Positions 9,169 to 18,072 of a stretch of DNA of 64,000 nt are shown in pieces. The notes under the pieces are model-generated. The model was not told the origin of the DNA. It did not search any database and was given only the letters and a program-made list of their open reading frames with translations. The first letter of the stretch is position 1. Every line of letters starts with the position of its first letter. The stretch is taken from assembly GCA_963741305.1 (NCBI GenBank), contig CAVUHL010000003.1:5642001-5706000 (forward strand), read 5' to 3'. The stretch comes from DATMER01 sp963741305. Lineage in GTDB: Bacteria > Acidobacteriota > Thermoanaerobaculia > Multivoradales > UBA5704. The position numbers and the translations under genes are program-made.

Positions 9169-9495
9169 TCAGCGGGCCCGGCAGTCGAACGTGGAGGGCC
9201 AGTACCTCCCAAGCTGACGCGCCCGGCCGGAAGGCGCCTTCGCGACCATCGTCCGGTTGCCGTTCGCCCGTTCGGGCGGGAGCTGGCCCTCGCCGACGGG
9301 GACGACGTCCGGTTGGCCGAAGGCCTCGCGCCAGAGGTCCAGGGCTTCGCAGGCACGTCCCGCGAGGCAGGGCGGCGATTGCGCGATGCGCCTCGCCAGC
9401 TCGCAGGGGTCCTCGGCAGGTTGCGGCCGTTCCGGCGCGGCGGTCACCGAGAGCGTCGCGGTCAGCAGGAGTCCGAAAAAGAAGCTGGCTGTCAT
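9169..9495 (-). CDS. Short secreted hypothetical protein
   Basis: The 108-residue product has a signal peptide (hydrophobic residues 4-18, cleavage near VTAAP) and three Cys residues clustered in a short central segment plus one near the end, suggesting a small disulfide-bonded periplasmic protein. No family is recognised. It converges on the amphi-Trp gene with 9 bp between stops and lies 40 bp downstream of the M20 amidohydrolase on the same strand, so it is probably the second gene of that transcript. Confidence 0.6.
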   Translation of the reverse strand: MTASFFFGLLLTATLSVTAAPERPQPAEDPCELARRIAQSPPCLAGRACEALDLWREAFGQPDVVPVGEGQLPPERANGNRTMVAKAPSGRARQLGRYWPSTFDCRAR

Positions 9496-9535
9496 CGTAT
9501 CCTCCTTTCCGATCCACCATGAATTCTACACCTTC

Positions 9536-10990
9536 TCAATCCTTCGGAAGAGGCGGAGGGCCAGCAGGGATGTAGCCCTTGTAGCTGTGCCCCTTCGTCT
9601 TCTCCGCAAACTCCTTGCGGACGGCGTCGCGCTGGCCGGGGCTTTCGAAGAGGTCCACGGCCGTCGCGGCCAGGGCCTTGGCGGCGTAGGTCAATCCCTT
9701 GTGGCCGATCGACATGCCGGCGCAGGCCACCACCGGCCAGGCGTGCCAGGGCGCATCCTCGGCACCCGTCGTCACCGAAAGATGGACGACTGGGACGTTC
9801 CAGCTCACGTCGGCGACGTCGGTCGAGCCGCCGTCCGGAGGCCCGGGATGCTCGTCGAGCGGCTTGACCTTGCCGTCGAGCCCCTTCTCTTCCACGCCCG
9901 TCTCGCGCTGGATCCTCTTCGCCAGCTCCTGCTCCTCCGGCGTGAACTGGAGGGGCCCAAGCCAGTCCAGATTGGCCTGGAGCAGCTTCGCGCCGGCCAT
10001 GTTGGGCAACATCTCGTAGTCGCCGGACTGCACCCTCAGCTCACCCTCGACCTCGGTGGCGAGCGCTGCACCCTGCACGATCTTGCGCACCCTTTCGAGC
10101 AGCGTATCCACCGAAGTGTGCTGCGTATCCCGCACCCAGGCCCAGATCCGGGCATGCTCGGGCACCACGTTGGGAACGTCGCCGCCCTCCTGGACGACGT
10201 AGTGGATGCGCACGCTCGGCCGGACGTGCTCGCGCATCAGATTAAGGCCGTGCGTGAAAAGCTCGGCGGCGTCCAGTGCGCTGCGGCCGTTCCAGGGATC
10301 GAATGCGGCATGGGCCGCCTTGCCCCGGAACTCGACGACGAAATCGACCATGGCCTGCGAGCTCTTCGTGTCGGCGCGGACCTCGTCGTCCGGATGCCAG
10401 GCGAGGACGGCGTCCACGTCCCGGAACAATCCTTCGCGGACCATGTAGAGCTTGCCGCCGACCGATTCTTCAGCCGGCGTGCCATAAAAGCGGATGGTCC
10501 CCTTCAACCTGCCCGCCTCGATCAGCTCCTTGACCGCCATGGCAGCCCCCAGGCTCGCGGCGCCGAACAGGTTGTGCCCGCAGCCGTGTCCCGGAGCGCC
10601 GGCCTCGAGGGGCTCCTTGGTGGGCTGCGCCTTCTGTGAAATGCCGGGAAGGGCATCGTATTCACCCAGGATCGCGATGACCGGCTTCCCCTCGCCGTAG
10701 CTCGCCACGAAGGCCGTGGGCATGCCGGCCACCCCGCGCTCCACCCGGAAGCCCTGCTTCTCCGCGTGGTCCGCGAGCGCCTTGGCTGAGCGCGTCTCGC
10801 GCAGAGCCGTCTCCGCGTAGCGCCATATCTGATCGGAGAGATCGACCAGCTCGGCGCGGTGCTTCTCCACCGATGCCACGGCGGCCAGTTTGTTCGGGTT
10901 GCCGGGGCTCGGCCCGGAACCGGCGGCAAGAGCAGGCAGGGGCAGCAGGAACAGTGCGATGACGAGGACCGGCTGGGCGCTGCGGAGCAT
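9536..10990 (-). CDS. M20-family amidohydrolase, exported (AbgB-like)
   Basis: The 484-residue protein has a signal peptide ending near ALAAG. The metallo-amidohydrolase signature is complete: GHGCGHN (about residues 135-141) supplies metal ligands, TPAEES (about 170-175) the acidic pair, and AWHPDDE follows. The sequence order, including the GGDVPNVVPEHA dimer-domain segment, is that of the M20D group containing aminobenzoyl-glutamate hydrolase subunit B and N-acyl amino acid hydrolases. It would act in the periplasm on an N-acylated amino acid or peptide-like substrate. The gene is transcribed away from the kinase gene at 11061. Confidence 0.9.
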   Translation of the reverse strand: MLRSAQPVLVIALFLLPLPALAAGSGPSPGNPNKLAAVASVEKHRAELVDLSDQIWRYAETALRETRSAKALADHAEKQGFRVERGVAGMPTAFVASYGEGKPVIAILGEYDALPGISQKAQPTKEPLEAGAPGHGCGHNLFGAASLGAAMAVKELIEAGRLKGTIRFYGTPAEESVGGKLYMVREGLFRDVDAVLAWHPDDEVRADTKSSQAMVDFVVEFRGKAAHAAFDPWNGRSALDAAELFTHGLNLMREHVRPSVRIHYVVQEGGDVPNVVPEHARIWAWVRDTQHTSVDTLLERVRKIVQGAALATEVEGELRVQSGDYEMLPNMAGAKLLQANLDWLGPLQFTPEEQELAKRIQRETGVEEKGLDGKVKPLDEHPGPPDGGSTDVADVSWNVPVVHLSVTTGAEDAPWHAWPVVACAGMSIGHKGLTYAAKALAATAVDLFESPGQRDAVRKEFAEKTKGHSYKGYIPAGPPPLPKD

Positions 10991-11060
10991 TCAGGGCCTC
11001 CCGAGGACAAAGGGTTGTGGGCGGTGATTCTATGCCGAACGGCCGTGTTAGTGTGATGCC

Positions 11061-12179
11061 ATGGCTACCCATGAAGCATCCGCAGAGCGCGACCAGACGG
11101 ATGAAAGCCTGCGAACCGAAAGGCAAAAGACCGATCGGGCACTGGCCGAGAGGCACGCCGCCGAAGAGGATTCCGACCTGGTGGTCTCCCTCGCGAGGGA
11201 AAACGCGGACGCCGTCTTGACCGAGGCGCGCGCCAAGGCGGACCAGCGGCTGGATGAGACTTTGCCACAGACCGCGACGACCACCACCCTCGCCGAAGAG
11301 CGGGTTCTGGAAGATGAAGCGCTGCAGGAAGAGCGGGCCTCCGCGGATGAGATCCTCCGCCGCGAACGCCACGAGAATGCCCACGTCCTGTCGCGGCTGC
11401 TGCCGCTGGAGAGAGAGAAGACCGACCGATTCCTGCTCACGGAGCGCGCCCGCTCCGATGACGCGCTCGCGAACCGGGACAGCTTTCTGGGCCTCGTCAG
11501 CCACGACCTGCGCAATCTGCTTGGCGGAATCGTCTTGAACGCGGAGCTGCTCTCGGCGAGGGCCCACGATGACGAGGATGGGAAGCAGACCCTCGTGGCG
11601 ACGTCGCGCATTCAGCGCTACGCCGCCCGCATGAACCGGCTCATTGGAGACCTGGTCGATGTCGCCAGCATCGACGCCGGCAAGCTCGCTCTGGCACCGG
11701 CCCCCGGCGATGCGGCTGCGCTGATCGCCGAGGCGATGGATACGTTTCAAGCCCCCGCGTCAGCCAAGGGCATCTCGCTGCAGACGGAGATGGCCGAGCA
11801 CCCCCTGCCGGCAGAGTTCGACCACGACCGGATGCTTCAGGTGCTCGCCAATACCATTGCCAATGCGATCAAGTTCACCTCTGAAGGCGGCAGCATCCGG
11901 GTTCGCAGCGAACGCGCCGGAGACGAGCTTCGCTTCTCCATCAGCGACACCGGCTCGGGTATCCCTGGCAACATGCTGGAAGCCATCTTCGAGCGCTTCT
12001 GGCAGGTTGGGAAAGATGATCGGAGAGGCGTGGGCCTTGGCCTCTTCATCTCCAGGTGTATCGTCGAAGCCCATGGCGGAAAGATCTGGGCCGAGAGCAA
12101 GCTCGGCGAGGGCAGCACGATCCGCTTCACGCTCCCCGTTGTCGTCTCTATGGATTCGCAGATTTCTCCGGCACCTTGA
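11061..12179 (+). CDS. Soluble sensor histidine kinase with long charged coiled coil
   Basis: Residues 1-145 are a highly charged helix with recurring ERxxTDxxL-type spacing, without a membrane segment. Then come the HisKA dimerisation helix with the phospho-acceptor His in SHDLRN (about residue 150), and the HATPase domain with N-box ANAIKF, G1 DTGSGIP and G2 GLGLFIS. All catalytic boxes are intact. It is cytoplasmic, so its input must come from a partner protein or an internal signal sensed by the coiled coil. No response regulator gene is adjacent. Its 3' end overlaps the convergent membrane-protein gene by 32 bp. Confidence 0.88.
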   Translation: MATHEASAERDQTDESLRTERQKTDRALAERHAAEEDSDLVVSLARENADAVLTEARAKADQRLDETLPQTATTTTLAEERVLEDEALQEERASADEILRRERHENAHVLSRLLPLEREKTDRFLLTERARSDDALANRDSFLGLVSHDLRNLLGGIVLNAELLSARAHDDEDGKQTLVATSRIQRYAARMNRLIGDLVDVASIDAGKLALAPAPGDAAALIAEAMDTFQAPASAKGISLQTEMAEHPLPAEFDHDRMLQVLANTIANAIKFTSEGGSIRVRSERAGDELRFSISDTGSGIPGNMLEAIFERFWQVGKDDRRGVGLGLFISRCIVEAHGGKIWAESKLGEGSTIRFTLPVVVSMDSQISPAP

Positions 12180-13212
12180 AGCCGAGGTAGGTACCTGAGC
12201 TGATCCCCATCAGCCCGAGGAGCGTGGTGCTGAAATTTGGCATCGCCAGGCCGTTGTACACCGAAGCGCAGAAGATCACCCCCAGCACCAGGGTCCAGGC
12301 AAAGAGCTGGAAGCGATAGATGCTGAGCCCCTGGTCATCCGAAAGGACGTCGTTCAGGAATCCTCTCGACGCGACGGGAGCGGCCGGAGTCGCGGGGGCG
12401 ACCGGCGGAGTGGCCGGCTTCCCCTGGTCGATGATCGTGGCGCCCAGGGCGGTGGCCGAGCCGATCCCGAGCAGCGCCAGGACCGAGCCGGTGATGGTGT
12501 CCAGCTCCTGGGTGATCAGCCAGATGAAGAGATAAGCCGCGATCACGAGCAGGGACCAGAACGCGAGCTGGAACCGGGAGAGGCTGTAGGGAGCCTGGGC
12601 CGGCGGCAGCCCGGGGACGGCGTTCCGCAGGATCGCCGTGGTCTTCGCCAGGTATGCCGCCATCAGGATCGTCAGCAGGAGCCCGATGAGGAAGCCCAGG
12701 AACTCGATGGCCGGCACGATCTCCAGCTCGAAGCCCTTTACGTCCGAGGGGAAAGCGAGGCGCCCCTTGGTCCCGATGCTCACCTCGACCTTCTTCGTGA
12801 AGCTCACGGGCTCGGCCAGGAGCACATGCCACGCCTGGTCCGACTCCGCCGTGCGGTCCAGCTGGAAGCGGACCTGCCCGGCATAGGGGTCGCAGGCTTC
12901 GGGAGGATGGCCGGGGATCGGGACTTCCGCCAGGAACAGGATAAGGTCCCCGCACGCCTCCTGATCTCCATTCAGGTAGGTGCCGAGATCCTTCACGGTG
13001 ACGATCACCGCATCGCCCAGGCCCGCCCTGTCGGGATGCGTCGAATCGTTGCTCCGCACGTCGGTGACACGCGGAGGATTGGCCCTGACGGCTGGAGACG
13101 CCGCGGGCGCTGCCGCCTCCATGTCCTGGCCGAACGAGGCGCCAGGCACAGTCATCCCCAGGAACAGGGCGAGAGACAGAAACCAGGACCAGCGCGCCAG
13201 CCGGGTTCTCAT
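12148..13212 (-). CDS. Conserved multi-pass membrane protein, function unknown
   Basis: The ATG at 13212 has GGAGG 8-9 bp upstream and begins a signal peptide. A periplasmic domain of about 150 residues is followed by membrane helices near residues 170-190, 215-240, 250-270, 310-330 and 335-350 of the 354-residue product. The helices are joined by a Pro/Ala-rich linker. I recognise no family. The gene overlaps the kinase gene tail to tail by 32 bp. Confidence 0.65.
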   Translation of the reverse strand: MRTRLARWSWFLSLALFLGMTVPGASFGQDMEAAAPAASPAVRANPPRVTDVRSNDSTHPDRAGLGDAVIVTVKDLGTYLNGDQEACGDLILFLAEVPIPGHPPEACDPYAGQVRFQLDRTAESDQAWHVLLAEPVSFTKKVEVSIGTKGRLAFPSDVKGFELEIVPAIEFLGFLIGLLLTILMAAYLAKTTAILRNAVPGLPPAQAPYSLSRFQLAFWSLLVIAAYLFIWLITQELDTITGSVLALLGIGSATALGATIIDQGKPATPPVAPATPAAPVASRGFLNDVLSDDQGLSIYRFQLFAWTLVLGVIFCASVYNGLAMPNFSTTLLGLMGISSGTYLGFKVPEKSANP

Positions 13213-13288
13213 CGCGAATTCCTCCGCAGAATTGGGTCGCGATAATCGTAACACCATCTCCTATACTCCGCTCTCGGAGAACCCATCC

Positions 13289-13513
13289 ATGCCCTATGTG
13301 AACGTCAAGATCACGAAGGACGGCGTTACCGCCGAGCAGAAGGCCCAGATCGTCGCCGAGATCACCCAGACGCTCCAGCGGGTGCTCGGCAAACGCCCCG
13401 ATCAAACCCACATCGTCATCGACGAGGTGGAGCCCGAGAACTGGGGCTTTTCAGGGATGCTCACGACCGAGTACCGCAGGAAGGCAGCGGCGGAGCGCGG
13501 GGATGAAACCTGA
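13289..13513 (+). CDS. 4-oxalocrotonate tautomerase family protein
   Basis: The 74-residue product starts MPYVNVKI, so Pro2 becomes the N-terminal catalytic proline after Met removal. The following sequence (KAQIVAEITQTLQRVLGKRPDQTHIVIDEV) is the standard 4-OT fold, a beta-alpha-beta unit that forms hexamers. These enzymes tautomerise 2-hydroxydienoates or related enols. A TATACT element at 13265-13270 is a plausible -10 box for a short leader. The downstream gene is convergent with a 15-bp gap. Substrate is not predictable from sequence. Confidence 0.88.
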   Translation: MPYVNVKITKDGVTAEQKAQIVAEITQTLQRVLGKRPDQTHIVIDEVEPENWGFSGMLTTEYRRKAAAERGDET

Positions 13514-13528
13514 GGGCGACGGCCCTGG

Positions 13529-14260
13529 TTAGTCGTCGTCATCGTTATCCCGGCCCAGGTCGAATTCCTCCAGCATGGCGTCGTTGTCCTGCACCAGGCC
13601 GATTCCAGGGCAGTACCTCTTCAGGCTTTCGTGGCCCGGCTCCAGGGGAGAGGTCTCGATCACTTCGACGCAGTCGTGGAAGGTGCCGGCAGGGGTCGTG
13701 ACCGTCAGGCCCATGGCGGTGTGCTCGCCGCGGTCCATGGCCCCGGGGGCGATCTCCTGGAAGTAGCGCGCGCCGAGTAGATAGCGGCCCGGCATGATGA
13801 TCCCGGGCCGGGCACCGTTCACTCCGGCCAGCCAGGCGCCGTCGTGACTTACGATCTCGCCGTCCTCGTAGATGTCGACCGCCTCTCCGAAGTAGAAGAT
13901 GTCGCCCGTTTCATCGCAGCGGGCGAAGTAGTTCCGCGACACTTCGACCAGCTCGTCGTCCACCCACTCGCGTTCCTCCACCACCCGCGTCTTGACGCGG
14001 AGCACCTTGCCCTTCTCCGTCGTGAAGGTGATGGTGCGCTTCTGCTGGAGCACGGTGATCTGGACGATAAGCTCCTCCCCGTCGTCCTCCCCCGAGAGCA
14101 CGAGCTGGTCGCCCGGCACGAGGCTGAAGTACGCGTTGCGCCCATCGATTTCGAGCTCGCAGTCCTCGACCCGGAAGTCGGTAGTGAAGGGCTCCTGGCC
14201 CTGGATCGGCCAGGCGAACAGGGCGGCGGTAAGAATGGCTGTTCCGATTGTTGCCTTCAT
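13529..14260 (-). CDS. Exported hypothetical protein with acidic tail
   Basis: The start at 14260 is chosen because AAGGAGG lies just upstream and a signal peptide (MKATIGTAILTAALFAWPIQGQ) begins there. The mature part is about 220 residues, beta-rich, with two central Cys pairs and a C-terminal run of Asp. The segment from GDIFYFGEAVDIY to GRYLLGARYFQEIAPGA resembles lipoprotein-like domains of unknown function seen next to envelope genes in many diderms. It is divergent from the TonB receptor gene with about 26 bp between starts, so their promoters overlap each other's coding ends. Confidence 0.7.
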   Translation of the reverse strand: MKATIGTAILTAALFAWPIQGQEPFTTDFRVEDCELEIDGRNAYFSLVPGDQLVLSGEDDGEELIVQITVLQQKRTITFTTEKGKVLRVKTRVVEEREWVDDELVEVSRNYFARCDETGDIFYFGEAVDIYEDGEIVSHDGAWLAGVNGARPGIIMPGRYLLGARYFQEIAPGAMDRGEHTAMGLTVTTPAGTFHDCVEVIETSPLEPGHESLKRYCPGIGLVQDNDAMLEEFDLGRDNDDDD

Positions 14261-14286
14261 CTCGTATCCTCCTTCTGATGTCATTG

Positions 14287-16587
14287 ATGCGCGAGACCCG
14301 GAAATCCTTCGCAGCGGCGCTGCTTCTGGCCCTGTCGCTCGCCGGGACGGCGGACGCAGCCTGGCTCGGCCGGCCGCTGACCGATGTGCTGCGTGAGCTG
14401 CAGTCGCAAGGGCTCAGGATCGTCTTCACCAGCCAGCTCGTGAGGCCGGAGATGCGGGTGGAGGCCGAGCCGGTATCGAGCGATCCACGGCGCATCCTCG
14501 ACGAGATCCTCGCCCCTCATGGCTTGAAGGCGGAGGAGAAGATGGGTGGCACGCTCGTGATCGTGGCCGCGCCGGAGGCGCCGCCGGCCCCCCATGCGAC
14601 GGAGGAGCCCGAGCCGCTTCCCATGCCCTACATCCATGACGAGATCGTGGTGCGCTCGAGCGAGCTGTCCCTGCTCGACAAGGAGCCGGTGGCGCCTCTG
14701 TCCCTCTCGCGGAGCGATATCGAGACGCTGCCCCATCTGGCAGGGGACCTGTTCCGCGCCCTTTCGCTGCTCCCTGGGGCCACCGCCAACGACGTCACCG
14801 CCCAGTTCCACATTCATGGCGGACGCCGCGACGAGGTCCTGATCCTCCTCGATGGGCAGGAGCTGTACGAGGCGTACCACCTCCAGGAGTTCGACCGGGC
14901 GATCAGCGTCGTCGAAGCCGGCTCGCTGAGCAGCGCCAGCCTTTCGACCGGCGCTTTTCCGGCCGTCCATGGCGACCGCATGAGCGGCGTCCTGGACATG
15001 ACCACCGACGTGCCCTCCGGTCCCCTCAAGACCCGCTTGAGCCTGAGCCTGATCACGGCCCTGGCCGCGAGCGGCGGCTCTTTCCATGGGGACCGCGGGA
15101 TGTGGCTGGCCTCCGCGCGCCGGGGATCCATCGACCTGGCGAGCCGGTTCCTGGGGCACGAGGACCCCGCCTTCTGGGACCTCTTCGGCAAGGCCGGGTA
15201 CCGCTTCAGCGACCGCAACAGCTTCCGCGCCCACCTCCTCCACGCCGGCGACGCGATGGATTTCGAGGACACCGACGGCGGCGAACAGAAACATTTCAAG
15301 ACCGACTACGACACCTCGTACCTGTGGCTGACCCATCAGGCGATGCTCGGCGATGGCGGCGCCCGGGTGCTCGTCGAGACCACGGCTTCCGCTACCGATC
15401 TCAGCCGCGACCGCTTCGGCGCCGAGGACGAGGAGGAACAGAGCTTCGAGATCGTCGATCGCCGGGACATGGACGTCCTGTCGCTGGGCCAGTCCTGGAA
15501 CGTCCAGGCCGGGCCCACGCTCAAGGGAGGATTCGAGGCGCGGCGCTACGAGGCGATGTACGACTACTTCAGCCGCCTCGAGCCCGACTTCGCTCTGCCC
15601 TTCGATCTGGTCGAGCCCCGCGCCGGCCTGACCCGCTTCACGGAACGCTTCAGCGGCGACCACCTCGGCGCCTACGTGACCGATCAGTTTTCGCCGCGCG
15701 AGCCGTTGACGGTCGAGTTGGGCCTCCGCTACGACCGCCACACGTTGACCGGGGACACTCTGGTCAGCCCGCGGGTGAGCCTCGCATGGCGATTGGGAGA
15801 AAGCGGCGTCGTGCGGGCCTCCTGGGGCCACTTCCACCAGAGCCAGCGCCCGTACGAGCTTCAGGTGGAGGACGGCGAGACCCGCTTCTCTCCCGCCGAG
15901 CGCTCCGAGCACCGGGTGCTCGGGTATGAGCGTGTGATCGGACAGGGATTCATCCGTGCTCTGCGCGTCGAGGCATACCAGCGGGAGATCCGCGACCCCA
16001 GGCCGCGCCATGAAAACATTTTCGAGCCGGTCAACGCCTTCCCCGAGGCCGAGGCGGACCGCTTCCGCATCTCTCCCGAGAGCAGCCACGCCGAGGGCAT
16101 CGAGCTGATGCTGCGGGGAGCCGCGGGCGCCCGCGCCAACTGGTGGATCAACTACGCCCTGGCCTCGACCGAGGACGAGATCCGCGGCGCGGAGGTCCGG
16201 CGCCAGACGGATCAGCCCCACACGCTCAACCTGTACGTGGACACGCTCCTTGGAAAAAACTGGAGCTTGAGCGCTGCGTGGCGTTATCACACGGGCTGGC
16301 CAACCACACGGGTGTCCGCGGAAATGAATGAGGACGGAGATCTGGTCCCCGTGCTCGGAAAGCTCAACAGCGAGAGGCTCCCGAGCTATCACCGGCTCGA
16401 CCTGCGGGCGAGCCGCGGCTGGCAGCTCCGCTCCAGCCAGCTCACCTTCTTCGTCGACCTGCAAAACGTCTACAACCGCAAGAACATCGCCGGCTTCGAC
16501 CTGGAGGTCGACGAGGAGTCGATCGTCGCCGAGCCGGAGACCTGGCCCGGCTTCTTCCCTTCCATCGGGATCAGTTGGGAGCTTTGA
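14287..16587 (+). CDS. TonB-dependent outer-membrane receptor with STN signalling domain
   Basis: The 766-residue product (an ATG at 14278 would add three residues) has a signal peptide, then an STN domain at about residues 22-90 (ILDEILAPHGLKAEEK pattern), a plug domain at about 125-235 (GDLFRALSLLPGA, then FHIHGGRRDEVLILLDGQEL) and a beta barrel ending in ISWEL with a terminal hydrophobic residue. The STN domain marks a transducer-type receptor that signals through a FecR-like anti-sigma factor. The matching FecR and sigma genes are directly convergent, overlapping its 3' end by 17 bp. The imported ligand is unknown; siderophore or glycan are the usual options. Confidence 0.9.
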   Translation: MRETRKSFAAALLLALSLAGTADAAWLGRPLTDVLRELQSQGLRIVFTSQLVRPEMRVEAEPVSSDPRRILDEILAPHGLKAEEKMGGTLVIVAAPEAPPAPHATEEPEPLPMPYIHDEIVVRSSELSLLDKEPVAPLSLSRSDIETLPHLAGDLFRALSLLPGATANDVTAQFHIHGGRRDEVLILLDGQELYEAYHLQEFDRAISVVEAGSLSSASLSTGAFPAVHGDRMSGVLDMTTDVPSGPLKTRLSLSLITALAASGGSFHGDRGMWLASARRGSIDLASRFLGHEDPAFWDLFGKAGYRFSDRNSFRAHLLHAGDAMDFEDTDGGEQKHFKTDYDTSYLWLTHQAMLGDGGARVLVETTASATDLSRDRFGAEDEEEQSFEIVDRRDMDVLSLGQSWNVQAGPTLKGGFEARRYEAMYDYFSRLEPDFALPFDLVEPRAGLTRFTERFSGDHLGAYVTDQFSPREPLTVELGLRYDRHTLTGDTLVSPRVSLAWRLGESGVVRASWGHFHQSQRPYELQVEDGETRFSPAERSEHRVLGYERVIGQGFIRALRVEAYQREIRDPRPRHENIFEPVNAFPEAEADRFRISPESSHAEGIELMLRGAAGARANWWINYALASTEDEIRGAEVRRQTDQPHTLNLYVDTLLGKNWSLSAAWRYHTGWPTTRVSAEMNEDGDLVPVLGKLNSERLPSYHRLDLRASRGWQLRSSQLTFFVDLQNVYNRKNIAGFDLEVDEESIVAEPETWPGFFPSIGISWEL

Positions 16588-17452
16588 GGATCAGCACACC
16601 GTCGACGACCCGGTGATCGAGCCCGGCCCCCGGCAGGACGACTTCCAGCGCCTGGTCCGGCGCGAGATGGCCGACGTCGCCATGCACCACGATCTCGCCC
16701 GTGGAGGCCGCGACGCGGGGATCCTCGTAGCGGACCGTCCAGCCGGTCTCCCGGACGACCCGTGCCAGAACCTCTTCGAGCGTCAGCCCCTCGATCTGTA
16801 GAGGCGGAGCCGCTTTCAGGACCCAGTTCCAGAGCGGACCGTAGGCGGCGATCCGGCTCCGGGTCACCGAGCCATCGGCTTGCAGAGTGAGCTCCGTCCC
16901 CGCGTCCGCCCTGTGAGACTCCACGCGTACCGCTCCCTCGCGGACCCGGACGCGCACAGCCGATCCGAGCAGCCGCACTTCGAACTGTGTCCCCAGTTCC
17001 GTGACCACTCCAAGTGGGGTATGGACCGCGACCGTGCCAGTCCCCTCGGAATCCAGGTAGACCGCGCCGCTCTCGAGCCGGATCTCGGACGCCGAGACCA
17101 GGCGCACACGGCTGCCGGCGTCGAGGCGGAGAGAGGATCCGCCCGCCAGCCGGAACGTCGCCGGAGCCTCGTGGGCCTCCAGCTTGGCGCCAGCATTGAT
17201 CGTTTCTCCTGAGGTCTCGACGCGCGCCACCGTCGTAGAAGGTGCAGGCCACAACCACCAGCCAAGGCCGATCACGAGGAGGATCGAGGCCGCCAGCAAC
17301 CATAACCGCCGGTCGGGAGAGCGGCGCTGCCGGACATGCTCCTGCCACTCGGCGCGGAAGGCTGCCTTGATCTTCGCCAAGTCTTCAGGCGGGACCTCGG
17401 GACGAGGACCGGCCTCTTCAAGAAGACGCCGCACCTGTTCTTCCTCGTTCAC
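16571..17452 (-). CDS. FecR-family anti-sigma regulator with C-terminal STN-like domain
   Basis: Translation starts at a GTG (17452) that overlaps the sigma gene stop as GTGA. Residues 1-49 are the cytoplasmic sigma-binding part, one membrane helix spans about 50-69, and the FecR domain follows at about 80-190 (TPLGVVTELGTQFEVR is its hallmark). The last 75 residues (GLTLEEVLARVVRETGW to the end) look like a secretin/TonB short N-terminal fold, as in FecR proteins that contact a receptor STN domain. It would carry the receptor signal across the inner membrane to the sigma factor. Confidence 0.88.
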   Translation of the reverse strand: MNEEEQVRRLLEEAGPRPEVPPEDLAKIKAAFRAEWQEHVRQRRSPDRRLWLLAASILLVIGLGWWLWPAPSTTVARVETSGETINAGAKLEAHEAPATFRLAGGSSLRLDAGSRVRLVSASEIRLESGAVYLDSEGTGTVAVHTPLGVVTELGTQFEVRLLGSAVRVRVREGAVRVESHRADAGTELTLQADGSVTRSRIAAYGPLWNWVLKAAPPLQIEGLTLEEVLARVVRETGWTVRYEDPRVAASTGEIVVHGDVGHLAPDQALEVVLPGAGLDHRVVDGVLILKAPN

Positions 17453-18072
17453 GGTTCCAGCCCCCTTTTTGGTCCAAGCCTCACCTGCTCGTATCCTTCC
17501 CGAAAGGCCTGCCGCGCCCGCGTGAGCAGTGATTCGGCGGCTTTCGCACCCACTCGGAGGCGCTCGGCGATCTCCTTGACGGAAACCCGGTCGACATACT
17601 TCCACTCCAGGGCTCGGGCGTAGCGCGGAGGGAGGAGGTCGAGGGCGGCGTGTACGTGCCGGACCTCCTCCTTTCGCGCCAGGGCTCCCTCCGGCAGGTC
17701 TCTATCGGAAGCGACGTCCTCCTCCAGCTCAACCACTTTCGGCTGCCGCTTCTTCGAGCGAAAGCCCATCCGGATCTCGTTGCGGCAGCAGGCGCAGAGC
17801 CAGCCGAGCAGAGGCGCCTCGCCGCGGAAGGTCCCCAGCTTCGCAAGGGCCTTGCACACCGTGGTCTGCACGACCTCGCAGGTCAGCTCGGTGTCGTAAC
17901 CGAGGCGCGCCAGGGCGAAGCGGTAGAGGCCGGGGAAGTACTCATCCGCGAACTCCTCCATCGCCGCTTCGTCGCCGGCGAGCATGCGCTCGACCAGCGC
18001 CTTCTCTTCGAGCCTCAGGTCAGAATCTGAAGAGGAGGCCGAAATGCCCGCCGAGGGCACGATAGTCATCAA
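17449..18072 (-). CDS. ECF-type RNA polymerase sigma factor paired with FecR
   Basis: The 207-residue protein has sigma region 2 (DEYFPGLYRFALARLGYDTELTCEVVQTT, about residues 43-110) and region 4 (LPPRYARALEWKYVDRVSVKEIAERL, about 145-195). The region 2.3 core is unusual: LLGWLCACCRNEI has three Cys in five positions. Its stop overlaps the FecR GTG start by 4 bp. Its annotated start lies 53 bp inside the end of the upstream barrel gene, so a start closer to residue 28 is possible. It most likely activates the receptor or barrel gene next door. Confidence 0.88.
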   Translation of the reverse strand: MMTIVPSAGISASSSDSDLRLEEKALVERMLAGDEAAMEEFADEYFPGLYRFALARLGYDTELTCEVVQTTVCKALAKLGTFRGEAPLLGWLCACCRNEIRMGFRSKKRQPKVVELEEDVASDRDLPEGALARKEEVRHVHAALDLLPPRYARALEWKYVDRVSVKEIAERLRVGAKAAESLLTRARQAFREGYEQVRLGPKRGLEP

